NCBI GenBank assembly: GCA_035651755.1 | Contig: DASRFA010000024.1 | Coordinates: 45,897-109,896, forward strand | Source of the DNA: DASRFA01 sp035651755 | GTDB lineage: Bacteria > Desulfobacterota > Binatia > UBA12015 | Direction of reading: 5' to 3' | DNA: 64,000 nucleotides | Part shown: positions 8,489 to 17,329 of the stretch, in pieces | How the letters are laid out: each line of letters begins with the position of its first letter | Position numbering within the stretch: position 1 is the first letter of the stretch | Notes under the pieces: model-generated | What the model was told of the DNA's origin: nothing | Database searches by the model: none | What the model saw: only the letters and a program-made list of their open reading frames with translations | Program-made: the position numbers and the translations under genes

Positions 8489-8523
8489 GCGCCGGAGGCG
8501 CGTCTCGCGACGCGCTCCGGCGC
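8489..8523. terminator. Hairpin between convergent accB and ABC ATPase genes
   Basis: GC-rich inverted repeat with arms 8489-8502 and 8511-8523 and one bulged base, in the 55-nt gap between two convergent genes. It has no U-run on either strand, so a terminator role is inferred from position and structure. Confidence 0.4.
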
Positions 8524-8529
8524 TTCGCT

Positions 8530-9264
8530 TCAGTCTCGGAGCGGAACCACTTTCGCGAGCGGCGCGCGCGGCGCGCGGACGTCGCACTCGACCCGGCCGT
8601 CGCGCAGCTCGATCGTTCGCTGGCCGGACGTCGCCGCATAGGCGTTGTGCGTCACCATCAGGATGGTGAGCTCGCGTTCGGCGTTCAGCTGGCGGAGCAA
8701 CCCCAAGATCGTCTCTCCGGTTCCGGAATCCAGGTTGCCGGTGGGCTCGTCCGCCAGGAGAAGCTCGGGACCCGTGACGAGCGCGCGCGCGATCGCGACG
8801 CGCTGCTGCTCGCCGCCGGACAGCTCGGCCGGCAGGCGGCGGCGGGCGGCGGACGGAATTTTCACCTCTTCCAGGACCGCTCCGGCCGCCTTGCGCGCGG
8901 CGCGCCAGCTCGCACCCTGGAACTCGAGTCGCCAAGCGACGTTCTCCTCGACGGTGAACGTGGGAAACAAGTTGAAGTTTTGAAGGACGATGGCGATGTG
9001 CGAGAGCCGGAGATCGGCGCGCGCGTTCTCGTCGATCGCCCACAGGTCGCGGCCGTCCACCGAGACGCGTCCGGTGGTCGGCGCGTCGAGGCCGCAGACG
9101 AGATTCAGCAGCGTCGACTTCCCCGAGCCGCTCTGTCCCATGACGGAGATGAACTCGCCGCGCTCGACCGTGAGCGAGACGTCGCTCAGGGCGGCGACGC
9201 TTCTCTCGCCCTCGCCGTAGAGCTTCGTCACGTTCTCGAGAGCGACCGCCGGATGGATCGCCAT
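8530..9264 (-). CDS. ABC transporter ATP-binding protein (LolD/MacB type)
   Basis: ATPase subunit that would power an FtsX-type permease. In 244 aa it has Walker A GQSGSGKST at residues 43-51, a Q-loop (VLQNFNLFP) near 94-101, the signature LSGGEQQR at 148-155, Walker B LLLADE at 168-173 followed by the LolD/MacB-typical PTGNLDS, and the switch His in MVTHN. The ATG at 9264 has GAGGGC upstream. Its natural partner is the 854-aa permease at 10554-13118, although a polyketide synthase gene on the other strand lies between them. Substrate unknown; export of the PKS product is an inference from location. Confidence 0.9.
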   Translation of the reverse strand: MAIHPAVALENVTKLYGEGERSVAALSDVSLTVERGEFISVMGQSGSGKSTLLNLVCGLDAPTTGRVSVDGRDLWAIDENARADLRLSHIAIVLQNFNLFPTFTVEENVAWRLEFQGASWRAARKAAGAVLEEVKIPSAARRRLPAELSGGEQQRVAIARALVTGPELLLADEPTGNLDSGTGETILGLLRQLNAERELTILMVTHNAYAATSGQRTIELRDGRVECDVRAPRAPLAKVVPLRD

Positions 9265-9336
9265 CGCGCCCTCATGCGCCCGGCGCCGGCAGCCGATTGC
9301 AGCCGCCCGGCGCCGTCGCCATTCCGCGTCTAGCGC

Positions 9337-9370
9337 GATGCGACTTCGCGCTTCAAGCGCGAGCCGCATC
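9337..9370. promoter_or_regulatory. Nested inverted repeat in the ABC ATPase/PKS divergent region
   Basis: Outer arms GATGCG (9337-9342) and CGCATC (9365-9370) enclose inner arms CGCGCT and AGCGCG around TCA. It lies in the 201-nt region between two divergent starts (9264 and 9466), where an operator would be expected. A second small palindrome, GCCATGGC, lies at 9405-9412. No bound factor is known; the PadR protein of this locus is one candidate. Confidence 0.35.
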
Positions 9371-9465
9371 CACCGCGATCGGTACCGCGCATCGATGGCG
9401 GGATGCCATGGCGGATCCCGTGCGGCCACGGCAGAAACGCATCGCCGCTGGGGAAAGTCAGGGCG

Positions 9466-10557
9466 ATGACGGATGACGGCGCACCTCGTCTGCTGAGCCT
9501 CGCGACGACGCTCCCGCGCCACCGCGTCACGCCCGATGAGACCAAGGAGCTCCTGCGCTCGCTCGCCGGTCCTTCGGCGGAGCGCTGGCTCGCCACGGTC
9601 GACGGGTCGCGGATCCGAGGGCGCCACGCCGTTCTTCCGATCGAAGCCGTCGTGCGCCGCCGCACGATCGGCGAGCGGAGCGAGGACTACGCACGCGAAG
9701 CGGTCGCGCTTGCGACGACGGTCGCGAGCGACGCGCTCGCCGCGCTTGCCGATGCCAACGCCCCGGCGGGCAGCCGCATCGCGACGATCGTGTCCGTGTC
9801 GTGCACCGGCTACGTGCTCCCGTCGCTCGACGCGCAGCTCGTGCAGACGCTGCGTCTCGCCCCCGACGTGCGGCGCCTGCCGATCACTGAGCTCGGGTGC
9901 TCGGGCGGGGTCGCCGGTCTGGCGCTCGCTGGTCGGCTCCAGCGCGTCCATCCCGACGATCGCGTGCTGCTCGTGAGCGTGGAGACGTGCTCGCTTTGCT
10001 TGCAGGTCGAGCGCCCCGCGTCGGCCGACCTGCTCGGTGCGGTTCTCTTCGGCGACGCCGCCGCCGCCCTGGTGCTCGGCTCCTCCGATCGATGCGGCGG
10101 GCCGGCGATCCTGGCGGAGCAGAGCGTGCTGTGGCCCGATTGCGTCGGCGACCTCGCGATGGAGCTCACCACGAGCGGATTCCGCTTCGTCCTGTCTCCC
10201 GGGCTGCCGGATCTCGTGAAGGACCGCGTCCGCGAGACGGTCGTCCGGTTCCTCTCGTCGTCCGGCCTATGCTTGACGGACGTGGAGTTCTGGGTCGTCC
10301 ATCCCGGCGGTCCGAAGGTCCTCGACGCCGTCGGTCGCGAGCTGCACCTCGGCGACGGTCTCCTCCGCGCATCCTGGGACGTGTGGGAGCGATGCGGGAA
10401 CGTCTCGTCCGCCACCGTCTTCTTCATCCTGCGCCAGCTCGCGGACCGTGCACCGCCGCGCGACGGAGCGCTCGGTCTGATGCTCGCTTTCGGTCCCGGC
10501 GTGAGCTGCGAGATGCTTCTGCTGCGCTGGCGCGAGGGATTGGCCGCGGACGGCTAG
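9466..10557 (+). CDS. Type III polyketide synthase (chalcone/stilbene synthase family)
   Basis: Homodimeric condensing enzyme that extends an acyl-CoA starter with malonyl-CoA and cyclises the chain, typically to pyrones, resorcinols or phloroglucinols. The 363-aa protein keeps the full triad: Cys145 in ELGCSGGVAGL, His279 in WVVHPGGPKVLD and Asn312 in CGNVSSATVFF. The C-terminal AFGPGVSCEMLLLR is the family GFGPG loop with Gly replaced by Ala. The ATG at 9466 follows GGGGAAAG. It lies between an ABC ATPase and an ABC permease on the opposite strand, with a PadR regulator next, suggesting a small secondary-metabolite locus with its own export. Product cannot be read from sequence. Its TAG stop overlaps the permease stop. 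Confidence 0.93.
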   Translation: MTDDGAPRLLSLATTLPRHRVTPDETKELLRSLAGPSAERWLATVDGSRIRGRHAVLPIEAVVRRRTIGERSEDYAREAVALATTVASDALAALADANAPAGSRIATIVSVSCTGYVLPSLDAQLVQTLRLAPDVRRLPITELGCSGGVAGLALAGRLQRVHPDDRVLLVSVETCSLCLQVERPASADLLGAVLFGDAAAALVLGSSDRCGGPAILAEQSVLWPDCVGDLAMELTTSGFRFVLSPGLPDLVKDRVRETVVRFLSSSGLCLTDVEFWVVHPGGPKVLDAVGRELHLGDGLLRASWDVWERCGNVSSATVFFILRQLADRAPPRDGALGLMLAFGPGVSCEMLLLRWREGLAADG

Positions 10558-13118
10558 TCGTAGCGCAGCGCCTCAGCGACCCGGAGGCGGGCGGAGCGGA
10601 ACGCAGGGACGGCCGCCGCCCCCACGCAGATCGCGACCGTGACCGCCGCGATGCCGGCGAGCGCGCGAAGCGGGACGTGCAGCTCCAGCACCCAGCCGAC
10701 CAAGTCGGGAAACGTGACGTCGACCCACAGTACGCCGAGCACGAGCCCGGCCGAGATCGCGAGCGCGACGCCGCCGAGCGCGAGGAACGACGCCTCGACG
10801 ACGATCATGCGCGCGAGCGCGGCCCGGCGCATCCCGAACGCGTTCATGGCCGCGAGCTCGCGGCGCCGCTCGACGACACCTGCAGCCACCGTATCGGCCA
10901 CGCCGAGCGCGACGACCAGCAGGACCATCACGCCGAGCGCATCGATCGCCGAGAAGGCGCGGCGCACCTGCGCGGTGAACCAGTCGACGAGCTCGCCGAC
11001 GCTCAAAATCCGGAGGGTGTACTTACCGCCGACGGCGCGCGCGATCTCCGCCCGGACTCGAGCGACGTCGGCCCCCGGCGCCACGCGGACGAGCGCGTGC
11101 GTGACGTGCGTGTCCTTCCATCGGCTGCGGTACAGCTCCCGGCTCATCAGGATGCTGCCGCGCGGAGAAAGAAAATCGTGCGTCAACGCCCCGACGCGGA
11201 CGGTGACCCGTCCGCTCGGCGAGTCGAGGTCGAGCGAGTCTCCGACGCCGACGTCGAGGTTGTGCGCGAAGTTCGTCGACACGATGACGAGGCGGCCCGC
11301 CGCGACGTCCGCCCACGCCGGCGCCGCCGTACCGACGAGCGGCCAGCGCTCCCAGCCGCCATCGGTGAAGAAGCTCGCATCGAACGCGTTGATCGCGATC
11401 GGACCGCCGCGGTATTCCCAGTCGCTCACCTGCTCGCCCGCGACGGCGGCGACGCCCGGGACGCGCGCGATCTCGTCGACGAGGCCCTCGTCGACCGGCG
11501 CTTCGACGTACCCGCTCCCAACGAGCAGGGAGCCGACGACCAGGTCGGCACGGAAGATGCCCGGCATCACGCGCACGACCGACTGCTCGACGCTCGTCGC
11601 CAGCACCCAGAGCCACGTGACGACGGCGAATCCGACGCCGACGGTCGCGACCGTCAACGACGTTCGCCGCGGGCTGCGCTCGAGCGACGCGGCCGCCAGT
11701 CGCTGCGTCGGCCCGAGCCGCCACAGGAGCGCCTTCAAGGGCGTCCAGCCGAGCACGCCGACGACCGGTCGCGCCAGCAGCGCCACGCTGACCAGGAGGA
11801 AGAAGCTGGCGGCGAGCCCCCACGCCGGCGAGCGCAGCCAGAGCTCCATACCGAGCGCGACGGCGGCGGCCGCGACGCCGGCCCAGCGCACCACGGCGGT
11901 GCGGCTCGCGGCGGGAAGCTCTCGGCCGCGTGCCCGCAGGACGACGCCGGCGTCGGCGACGGACGATCGCCATGCCGGCACGGCGGCCGCCAGGATGGTC
12001 GCGCCGATCCCCAGAAGCGCCGCGGTGACGAGTGAGCGCCACTCGAGCTCGAGCCGCGGGGACGGCACCGTGAGCTTCGCTCCGATCGCCGTGGTGGCCG
12101 CGATGATCGGCAGCATCGCGTGTCCGAGGACGATCCCGACGGGGAGCCCGAGCAGGACTCCGGCCCCGCCGAGGAGGAGGCTCTCGCTCAGCAGCTCCGC
12201 GTACACCGTGGCCGGTCGCACGCCCATCGCGCGCAGGATCCCGAGCTGCCAGGTCCGGCTCTCGAAGACGGCGGAGAGCCGGTTGAACACGATGAGGAAC
12301 GCGGCCAGGAGCGACAGCAAGCCCACGCCCTGGAGCAGCACCTGAACCGATCTCATGACGCGATGGAGGTCGACCTTGCGCTGGGCGGGAGCCGTGACCT
12401 GCAATCCGGCAGGCAGTGCGTCCGCGAGCGCGGCCTGCACCGTGGCGACGTCGCGGTCGTGCGCCACGACGACGTCGATCCGGTTCACCAGCCCCGGGCT
12501 CGTGAACCACTTCTCGGCCGCCATCAGGTCCATCACGATCACGTTTCCGCCGTATACGGCTCCGACCCCGGTCGGCTCGATCAGCCCTCGGATCGTGAAC
12601 CTCCGTCGGCCGGCAGGCGTCTCGAGCTCGATCGGGTCGCCGCTCGCGAGCCGCCGCCGATCCGCGAATTGCCGCGTCGCGAGGATGGAATCCGGCTGGC
12701 TGATGAAGATCAGCGGATCGTCGACCGCTTCGTCGCCCTCGTCCTTCACCTGGTAGACGCGCACGGCATCGTCGTCGGTGACGTCGACCCCGTGCACGGT
12801 GAGCAGCTCGCCCGTTCCGTCGGTCGTGAATGCTCCTGCGCTCACCACCGGCACGGCGACCTCGACGCCGGGGATCGCCCGCACGCGGGCGACGGTGTCC
12901 TCGGGAAAGAGTCCCCCGGCCCCGGCCGTGATCTGGAGCGCCGCCCGGCCCGCGACGGCGTCGATCGCTTCGGCGAAGGCGACGAACACCGCGCGATTGA
13001 CGAGGTCGATCGCACAGACGAGCGCGACGCCGAGTGCGAGCGCGACGATCGTCAGGAGCAGGCGGCCGTAGTGGCCGCGGAGGAAGCGAAGCGGCAGGCG
13101 GAGGCCCGGCCACCTCAT
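10554..13118 (-). CDS. ABC transporter permease with two FtsX domains
   Basis: The 854-aa membrane protein has an N-terminal transmembrane helix just after MRWPGLRLPLRFLRG and a large periplasmic MacB-like domain (~40-250). A first three-helix FtsX unit lies around 265-400. Further helices, a second periplasmic domain (~480-720) and a C-terminal FtsX unit with the family motif of repeated Leu/Val/Ala helices follow, ending EALRYD. This duplicated layout matches single-polypeptide permeases of the LolCE/MacB superfamily, which extrude or extract lipophilic substrates rather than import. Its ATG overlaps the padR stop (ATGA), so the two are co-translated; the probable ATPase is at 8530-9264. 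Substrate unknown. Confidence 0.88.
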   Translation of the reverse strand: MRWPGLRLPLRFLRGHYGRLLLTIVALALGVALVCAIDLVNRAVFVAFAEAIDAVAGRAALQITAGAGGLFPEDTVARVRAIPGVEVAVPVVSAGAFTTDGTGELLTVHGVDVTDDDAVRVYQVKDEGDEAVDDPLIFISQPDSILATRQFADRRRLASGDPIELETPAGRRRFTIRGLIEPTGVGAVYGGNVIVMDLMAAEKWFTSPGLVNRIDVVVAHDRDVATVQAALADALPAGLQVTAPAQRKVDLHRVMRSVQVLLQGVGLLSLLAAFLIVFNRLSAVFESRTWQLGILRAMGVRPATVYAELLSESLLLGGAGVLLGLPVGIVLGHAMLPIIAATTAIGAKLTVPSPRLELEWRSLVTAALLGIGATILAAAVPAWRSSVADAGVVLRARGRELPAASRTAVVRWAGVAAAAVALGMELWLRSPAWGLAASFFLLVSVALLARPVVGVLGWTPLKALLWRLGPTQRLAAASLERSPRRTSLTVATVGVGFAVVTWLWVLATSVEQSVVRVMPGIFRADLVVGSLLVGSGYVEAPVDEGLVDEIARVPGVAAVAGEQVSDWEYRGGPIAINAFDASFFTDGGWERWPLVGTAAPAWADVAAGRLVIVSTNFAHNLDVGVGDSLDLDSPSGRVTVRVGALTHDFLSPRGSILMSRELYRSRWKDTHVTHALVRVAPGADVARVRAEIARAVGGKYTLRILSVGELVDWFTAQVRRAFSAIDALGVMVLLVVALGVADTVAAGVVERRRELAAMNAFGMRRAALARMIVVEASFLALGGVALAISAGLVLGVLWVDVTFPDLVGWVLELHVPLRALAGIAAVTVAICVGAAAVPAFRSARLRVAEALRYD

Positions 13119-13729
13119 CGCGTGTCCGTCTTCGCCTTTCGCGACACTGCGCGCTCGCCGGCCGCGCTCCGTCCGGGCTTCGCCGCCTCTGCGGTCGCCC
13201 ACTGGTCGTACGCCGAGCGCAGCTCCTCCAGAAATTCGATCTCGGCGGCCACGTGCTTCTGGCGTCGCGCGAGCAGGAGGTCGCGCGCATGGAACCTGTT
13301 CACCGCGCCTGGCCCGGCGGTGCGGCCTTCGCGCGCCCACTCGAGCGACTTGCTCCGCATCCACAGATCCTCTTGCACCGAGCGGAACAGCTTGCGAGCG
13401 ACCTCCGGATCGGCGCGCGTGATGAACAGGATCGCGACCGAGAGCTCGTCGTCGTGGCTTCCCATGGTGGAGCGATGCGGGGCTGCGAGCCACGCGTCGA
13501 ACTCCGCCGCCCCGCGTGCCGAGATCCGGTACGGCGCCCGCCGCGGATCCGAATCCGGCGGGCGCACCGCGGTGGCCACCAGGCCTTCCGCAACGAGCCG
13601 CGCGAGCTCCCGGTAGAAGCTTCCCGTGCTGATCTTCGTCCCCGACCGCTCGCAGTACGCCTTCATGAGCGCATACCCGTGGAGCGGCTCCTCAGCTCGA
13701 AGGAGCCCGAGGACGAGATAGCGAAACAT
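13115..13729 (-). CDS. PadR-family transcriptional regulator
   Basis: A 204-aa winged-helix repressor. The N-terminus MFRYLVLGLLRAEEPLHGYALMK-type sequence is the PadR hallmark, followed by a recognition helix (TGSFYRELARLVAEGLV) and a wing with DPRRAPYRISARG. Residues ~95-190 form the helical Vir-like dimerisation domain. A basic Arg/Lys-rich tail closes it. PadR proteins usually repress an adjacent transporter and are released by a small ligand, often an aromatic compound. Here it is translationally coupled to the large ABC permease, and an inverted repeat lies 24-48 nt upstream. Regulation of the PKS/export locus is inferred. No Shine-Dalgarno sequence is visible before the ATG. Confidence 0.88.
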   Translation of the reverse strand: MFRYLVLGLLRAEEPLHGYALMKAYCERSGTKISTGSFYRELARLVAEGLVATAVRPPDSDPRRAPYRISARGAAEFDAWLAAPHRSTMGSHDDELSVAILFITRADPEVARKLFRSVQEDLWMRSKSLEWAREGRTAGPGAVNRFHARDLLLARRQKHVAAEIEFLEELRSAYDQWATAEAAKPGRSAAGERAVSRKAKTDTR

Positions 13730-13752
13730 TGGGATTGCGCGTTAACACGGCC

Positions 13753-13777
13753 CGATTCCCGGGGGCAACGGGGATCG
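13753..13777. promoter_or_regulatory. Candidate PadR operator
   Basis: Imperfect inverted repeat CGATTCCC (13753-13760) and GGGGATCG (13770-13777), 7 of 8 positions complementary, spaced by 9 nt and lying upstream of padR. Autoregulation is common in PadR proteins. The rest of the 171-nt gap to the upstream gene shows no further clear signal. Confidence 0.3.
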
Positions 13778-13900
13778 ACCATCGGTGCATCGAATCTAGC
13801 GGCGGTACCGAAAAACGCGCGTCGGGGGGCGGCGTTTCAGGCGAACGACGTGTCGAGGTGTGCGCTGCGGCGGCGTCGGCTCGCCGAAGCGCGCGCCGCT

Positions 13901-16123
13901 TTACCGCGTCTCGTTCCGGGTCGCGAGCTGCACGACCCTCGCCCCGAGGTCCCCGAAGTAATCGCGCAGCGCCGGGTCGAACGTGAAGTAGAGGATCTGC
14001 CACCCCTCGTCGGCGAGGTCCGCGACCGCGGAAGCGAGGGCCTCGCGCCGCCCGGGATCCGAGCTCAGGAACGCGTCGTCGAGCACGAGGAACGCCGGCT
14101 CGCCGAGGAGCCGCCGCACCAGGGCGAGCCGCACCGCGAGCGCGAGCTGGTCGCGCGCCCCGCGGCTGAGCGCCTCGCTCCCGAAGCGCGTGCCGTCGCG
14201 CCGCTCGACCGCGAGCTTGCCCTCGCCGTCGAGCAGGATCGCCTTGTAGCGGCCGCTCGTGAGGCGCGACAGGTACGCACCCGCGGCGCCCGGCCCGCCG
14301 CCGAGCGCCTCGCGGAGCGGCCGGTCGATGTCGAGCGCGAGCTCGCGCAGCGTGTCCAGGCAGAGCTGCGCCGCCGCGGTCTCGCGGTCGATCCCCTCGA
14401 CGGCGGCGGTGAGCCGCTCGCACTCCGCCTGTGCCGCCCCGAGATCCGGAAGGCCGATCGCGGCCAGCGCGCGGTCGCGCCGATCCGTCAGCTCCGAGCG
14501 CAGGGCGAGCAGCCTTTCGTCCGTCTGCTCGAGCTCGCGCTCCGCGGCGGTGAGCGCGGCCGGATCGGCCGGCATCCCGGGATCCTCGACCGCCAGACGC
14601 TCCACCAGGTCCGCGTGGTCGGTCGCCTCGCCGAGGAGGCTCACGAGCGTCTGGTGTGCTTGACGACCGGTCGACTCGGCGTCGGCGAGCGCCTTCAGCT
14701 TGCCCTCGAGCTGGTCGACGCTCGCGAGCCGGACGCGGTCGCGCACCTCCGCGACCCGGTGCTGCGCCTCGTCGAGGGCGCGCTGGTGCTCGGCCTCGAC
14801 GCGCTCGGCGGTCTCGAGCGCCGCCTCGGTCGCGCGCTTGTTGTCCGACGCCGCCGTGCGCTCCGCCTCTGCCTTCTTCGCCTGCGCCTCGATGTTCGCG
14901 ACCTGGGTCGCGCACTCGTCGAGGCTGTCGGCCTGCAGGAGCACGGCGCCGCAGCCGGCGAACGCGCGGTCCTCGATCTCGGCCGCGGCGCGGATCCGCC
15001 CGTTGGCGAAGATCGAGAACGCCCCCGCGAGGAGCCCGAGCGCCGCCGCCGCTCCGGCGGCCAGGCCGAGCGACAGGCCCGACAGCCCGAGCTGCGCCAT
15101 GTCCGCCGCCGTGCCGCGCACCGCGAGGCCGACCGCGAGCAGGACCAGGATCGTCCCGCCGATCGCGAGCGGCGTCCGCCAGATCGACCACCCGCGCGCT
15201 CCCTGCTTCGCGAGGCGCGCGGTCGCGACGAGCGAGGGCAGGTCGCGGCGCGCGCATTCGGCGGAGATCGCGTTCGCCTGCTCGAGGAACGCGTCCTTCT
15301 TCCGGAGCTCCTCCGACACGAGCGCGAGCCGCTCGCGCAGCCGATGCGTCTCGTGCTCGGCGTTCTTCGCGAGCGCGGCCGCCTCGCGCACTGCGGAGAT
15401 CGCCTCGCGCCAGGCGGCGAGGTCGTCGTCGCCGTAGCGCTCGAGCTCGGCGATCGCCGCGCGCGCGCGCCGCTCCGCCGCGAGCGCGTCCTGCGCGACC
15501 CGGTAGCGGTCCCAGCGCTCGGCGGCGCGCAGGCGCTCGATCCGGACGCGCCCGGCGGCGCGCTTCGACTCGGTCGTCGCGATCTCCTCGACCAGGCGAT
15601 CGATGTTCGGCAGGTCCGCGAGGAACGCCTCGACCCGCGTCCGGCGCTCGAGGAGGCGCTGGCGCTCGTCGGCGCGCGACTCGCGCAGCACGCCGGTCGG
15701 GGTCAGCGAGGCGGCGGCGCGCACCTTGTCCGCGACGCGCGCGAGGTCGATCCCGATCAGCCGGCCGCGGATCGAGTTCAGCCAGGTGCGGCCGGACTCG
15801 AGCGCGGCGTCGCCGTCGCGCACGACGAAGAGGCGCGTGAGCGACGGATGCTCGCGCAGGAGCGCGAGCAGCGGCCCGCCGTCCGACGGCTCGAGCACGA
15901 GCTCGATCTCGCCCTCGAAGCCCGGGCCCTCGCGCAGGTGGTCGAGGAGCTTCCGGTTGCCGGGGCGGACGCGCTCCCGGAGCGCGCGCACGAGCGCGTC
16001 GATGCACGACGTCTTGCCGGCCTCGTTGTCGCCGTGGACGACCGTCAGCTCCGCCGGCTCGAGCACGAGGTCGCGCAGCGGGCCGAAGTCGCGCACGGAG
16101 AGCCGAGCGAGGCGAACGCTCAT
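13901..16123 (-). CDS. AAA ATPase of the YhaN/SbcC-like DNA-repair family
   Basis: A 740-aa SMC-like ATPase. Walker A GDNEAGKT is at residues 31-38. Long charged coiled-coil arms follow on both sides of two hydrophobic segments (~310-370), the arrangement that separates YhaN proteins from true SbcC. The C-terminal half-site has LSRGARDQLALAVRLA (signature motif) and FLVLDDAFLSSD (Walker B with catalytic Asp). With its partner nuclease it would open or trim DNA ends. The ATG overlaps the stop of the upstream nuclease gene (ATGA), so the two subunits are made together. Family assignment is firm; the in vivo substrate is not known for this group. Confidence 0.88.
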   Translation of the reverse strand: MSVRLARLSVRDFGPLRDLVLEPAELTVVHGDNEAGKTSCIDALVRALRERVRPGNRKLLDHLREGPGFEGEIELVLEPSDGGPLLALLREHPSLTRLFVVRDGDAALESGRTWLNSIRGRLIGIDLARVADKVRAAASLTPTGVLRESRADERQRLLERRTRVEAFLADLPNIDRLVEEIATTESKRAAGRVRIERLRAAERWDRYRVAQDALAAERRARAAIAELERYGDDDLAAWREAISAVREAAALAKNAEHETHRLRERLALVSEELRKKDAFLEQANAISAECARRDLPSLVATARLAKQGARGWSIWRTPLAIGGTILVLLAVGLAVRGTAADMAQLGLSGLSLGLAAGAAAALGLLAGAFSIFANGRIRAAAEIEDRAFAGCGAVLLQADSLDECATQVANIEAQAKKAEAERTAASDNKRATEAALETAERVEAEHQRALDEAQHRVAEVRDRVRLASVDQLEGKLKALADAESTGRQAHQTLVSLLGEATDHADLVERLAVEDPGMPADPAALTAAERELEQTDERLLALRSELTDRRDRALAAIGLPDLGAAQAECERLTAAVEGIDRETAAAQLCLDTLRELALDIDRPLREALGGGPGAAGAYLSRLTSGRYKAILLDGEGKLAVERRDGTRFGSEALSRGARDQLALAVRLALVRRLLGEPAFLVLDDAFLSSDPGRREALASAVADLADEGWQILYFTFDPALRDYFGDLGARVVQLATRNETR

Positions 16124-17235
16124 GGCAGCGATTCGAGGAACGCGCCGAGGCCGAGCCGGAGCGCGGTCTCGAGGAGGCGCGGGTCGTCCCCCGCCTTCCC
16201 GGACGCGACGAGCCGGCTCACGAACTCGCCGACGACCGGCGTCTGCGCGAGCGCCGCGTAGCTCGCGACGTGGAGCTCGATGACCGGCTCCGGAATCTCC
16301 GCCGTGCCGGCCGGCGCACCGGCGCCGGCGGGACGCTTCCACGCGCGCGCGAGGGCCGTCGTCGCCGCCTCGCGGAGCGCCGCCTCGCTCTCCGTCGACA
16401 CGCCGGAGAGGCGCGCCAGCACCTGGAGGTTCGGCTTCCGGAGCGCCGACGCTTCGCGCGCGAGCTGCGCGATCGCCTCCTCCTCGCCGCCCGGCACGCA
16501 CGAGACCTCCACCCTCTCGTAGTACGGCATCGGGAGCGCGAGGAACTCGTGCCCGAGCACGCCGACGCCGCTCTCGAAGTCGACGAGGAGGACGCCGCGC
16601 GGTCCCACCTCGCGCCGGCTGTGCGCGGCGGGCGAGCCGGCGTACGCGACGAGGCGCTCGCCGTCGCGCCGGATCAGGTTCCGGCCGGAGTGGAGGTGCC
16701 CGAGCGCGGCGTAGGAGAAGCGCTTCAGCACGTCGCCGACGGCGATTGGCATGTACGCGCCGTCCTCGCCCTCGCCGGCGAAGGCGCCCCCGCCGTCCAT
16801 GACCGTCGCGTGGCCGACGAGGATCGTCTGGCGCGGCTCGCACGCGAGGCCCGTCAAGCACTCGGCGGCGGTCCGCCCGTGCTGGTACGGCAGGCCGACG
16901 AGGTCGACACCGTTCACGAGCGCGCGCGTGTACGGCGTCCGCGAGAGGACGACGCCGTTCGCGCCGAAGTCGGTTTCGTCGCCGTAGGCCTCCGCGTCGT
17001 GGTTCCCCGGGACGAGGACGACCGGCCGCGGCGCGAAGGCCTCGATGAGCTCGCGCACCGCAGCGCGCTCCGAGGCGGCGTCGTGCGCGCGGTCGAACAG
17101 GTCGCCCGCGATCAGGATCCCGTCGGCCGCATGCGCCTCGGCCGCCCCGAACGCGAGCTCGAGCGCCCGACGCCTCTCCGGCCGGTCCGCGCGCAGGTGC
17201 ACGTCCGACGTCTGCAACCACCGGATGCGGGGCAT
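16120..17235 (-). CDS. Metallophosphoesterase/DNA repair exonuclease (YhaO/SbcD-like)
   Basis: Mre11-type nuclease subunit, 371 aa. All phosphodiesterase motifs are present: DVH at 11-13, GDLFD at 44-48, GNHD at 77-80, GHAT at 141-144 and GHLH at 179-182, which together bind two Mn ions. The C-terminal ~120 residues would contact the ATPase. It heads a two-gene unit with the YhaN-like ATPase and is translationally coupled to it. The start codon is preceded by TACAGC 7 nt upstream and no ribosome-binding site, so the message may be leaderless. It is divergent from the SGNH hydrolase gene, with 92 nt between starts. Confidence 0.9.
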   Translation of the reverse strand: MPRIRWLQTSDVHLRADRPERRRALELAFGAAEAHAADGILIAGDLFDRAHDAASERAAVRELIEAFAPRPVVLVPGNHDAEAYGDETDFGANGVVLSRTPYTRALVNGVDLVGLPYQHGRTAAECLTGLACEPRQTILVGHATVMDGGGAFAGEGEDGAYMPIAVGDVLKRFSYAALGHLHSGRNLIRRDGERLVAYAGSPAAHSRREVGPRGVLLVDFESGVGVLGHEFLALPMPYYERVEVSCVPGGEEEAIAQLAREASALRKPNLQVLARLSGVSTESEAALREAATTALARAWKRPAGAGAPAGTAEIPEPVIELHVASYAALAQTPVVGEFVSRLVASGKAGDDPRLLETALRLGLGAFLESLP

Positions 17236-17242
17236 CCCGCAC

Positions 17243-17248
17243 GCTGTA
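17243..17248 (-). promoter_or_regulatory. Possible -10 hexamer of the nuclease/ATPase pair
   Basis: GCTACAGC context on the minus strand. The hexamer TACAGC ends 7 nt before the nuclease ATG. It lacks the final T of TANNNT, so it is weaker than the other examples in this window. Confidence 0.25.
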
Positions 17249-17323
17249 GCACCTGCTTCCGCCGCCGGGAAAGGTCGGGGCGGCGAGCAGCCGTCGCGGG
17301 CATCGCGCGCCGGGCTCGCGCGC

Positions 17324-17329
17324 TACGAT
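17324..17329 (+). promoter_or_regulatory. TANNNT hexamer overlapping the SGNH hydrolase start
   Basis: TACGAT overlaps the ATG at 17328 and ends 7 nt before an in-frame GTG at 17337. If it is the -10 element, the ATG would not be transcribed and the GTG would be a leaderless start. Confidence 0.35.
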
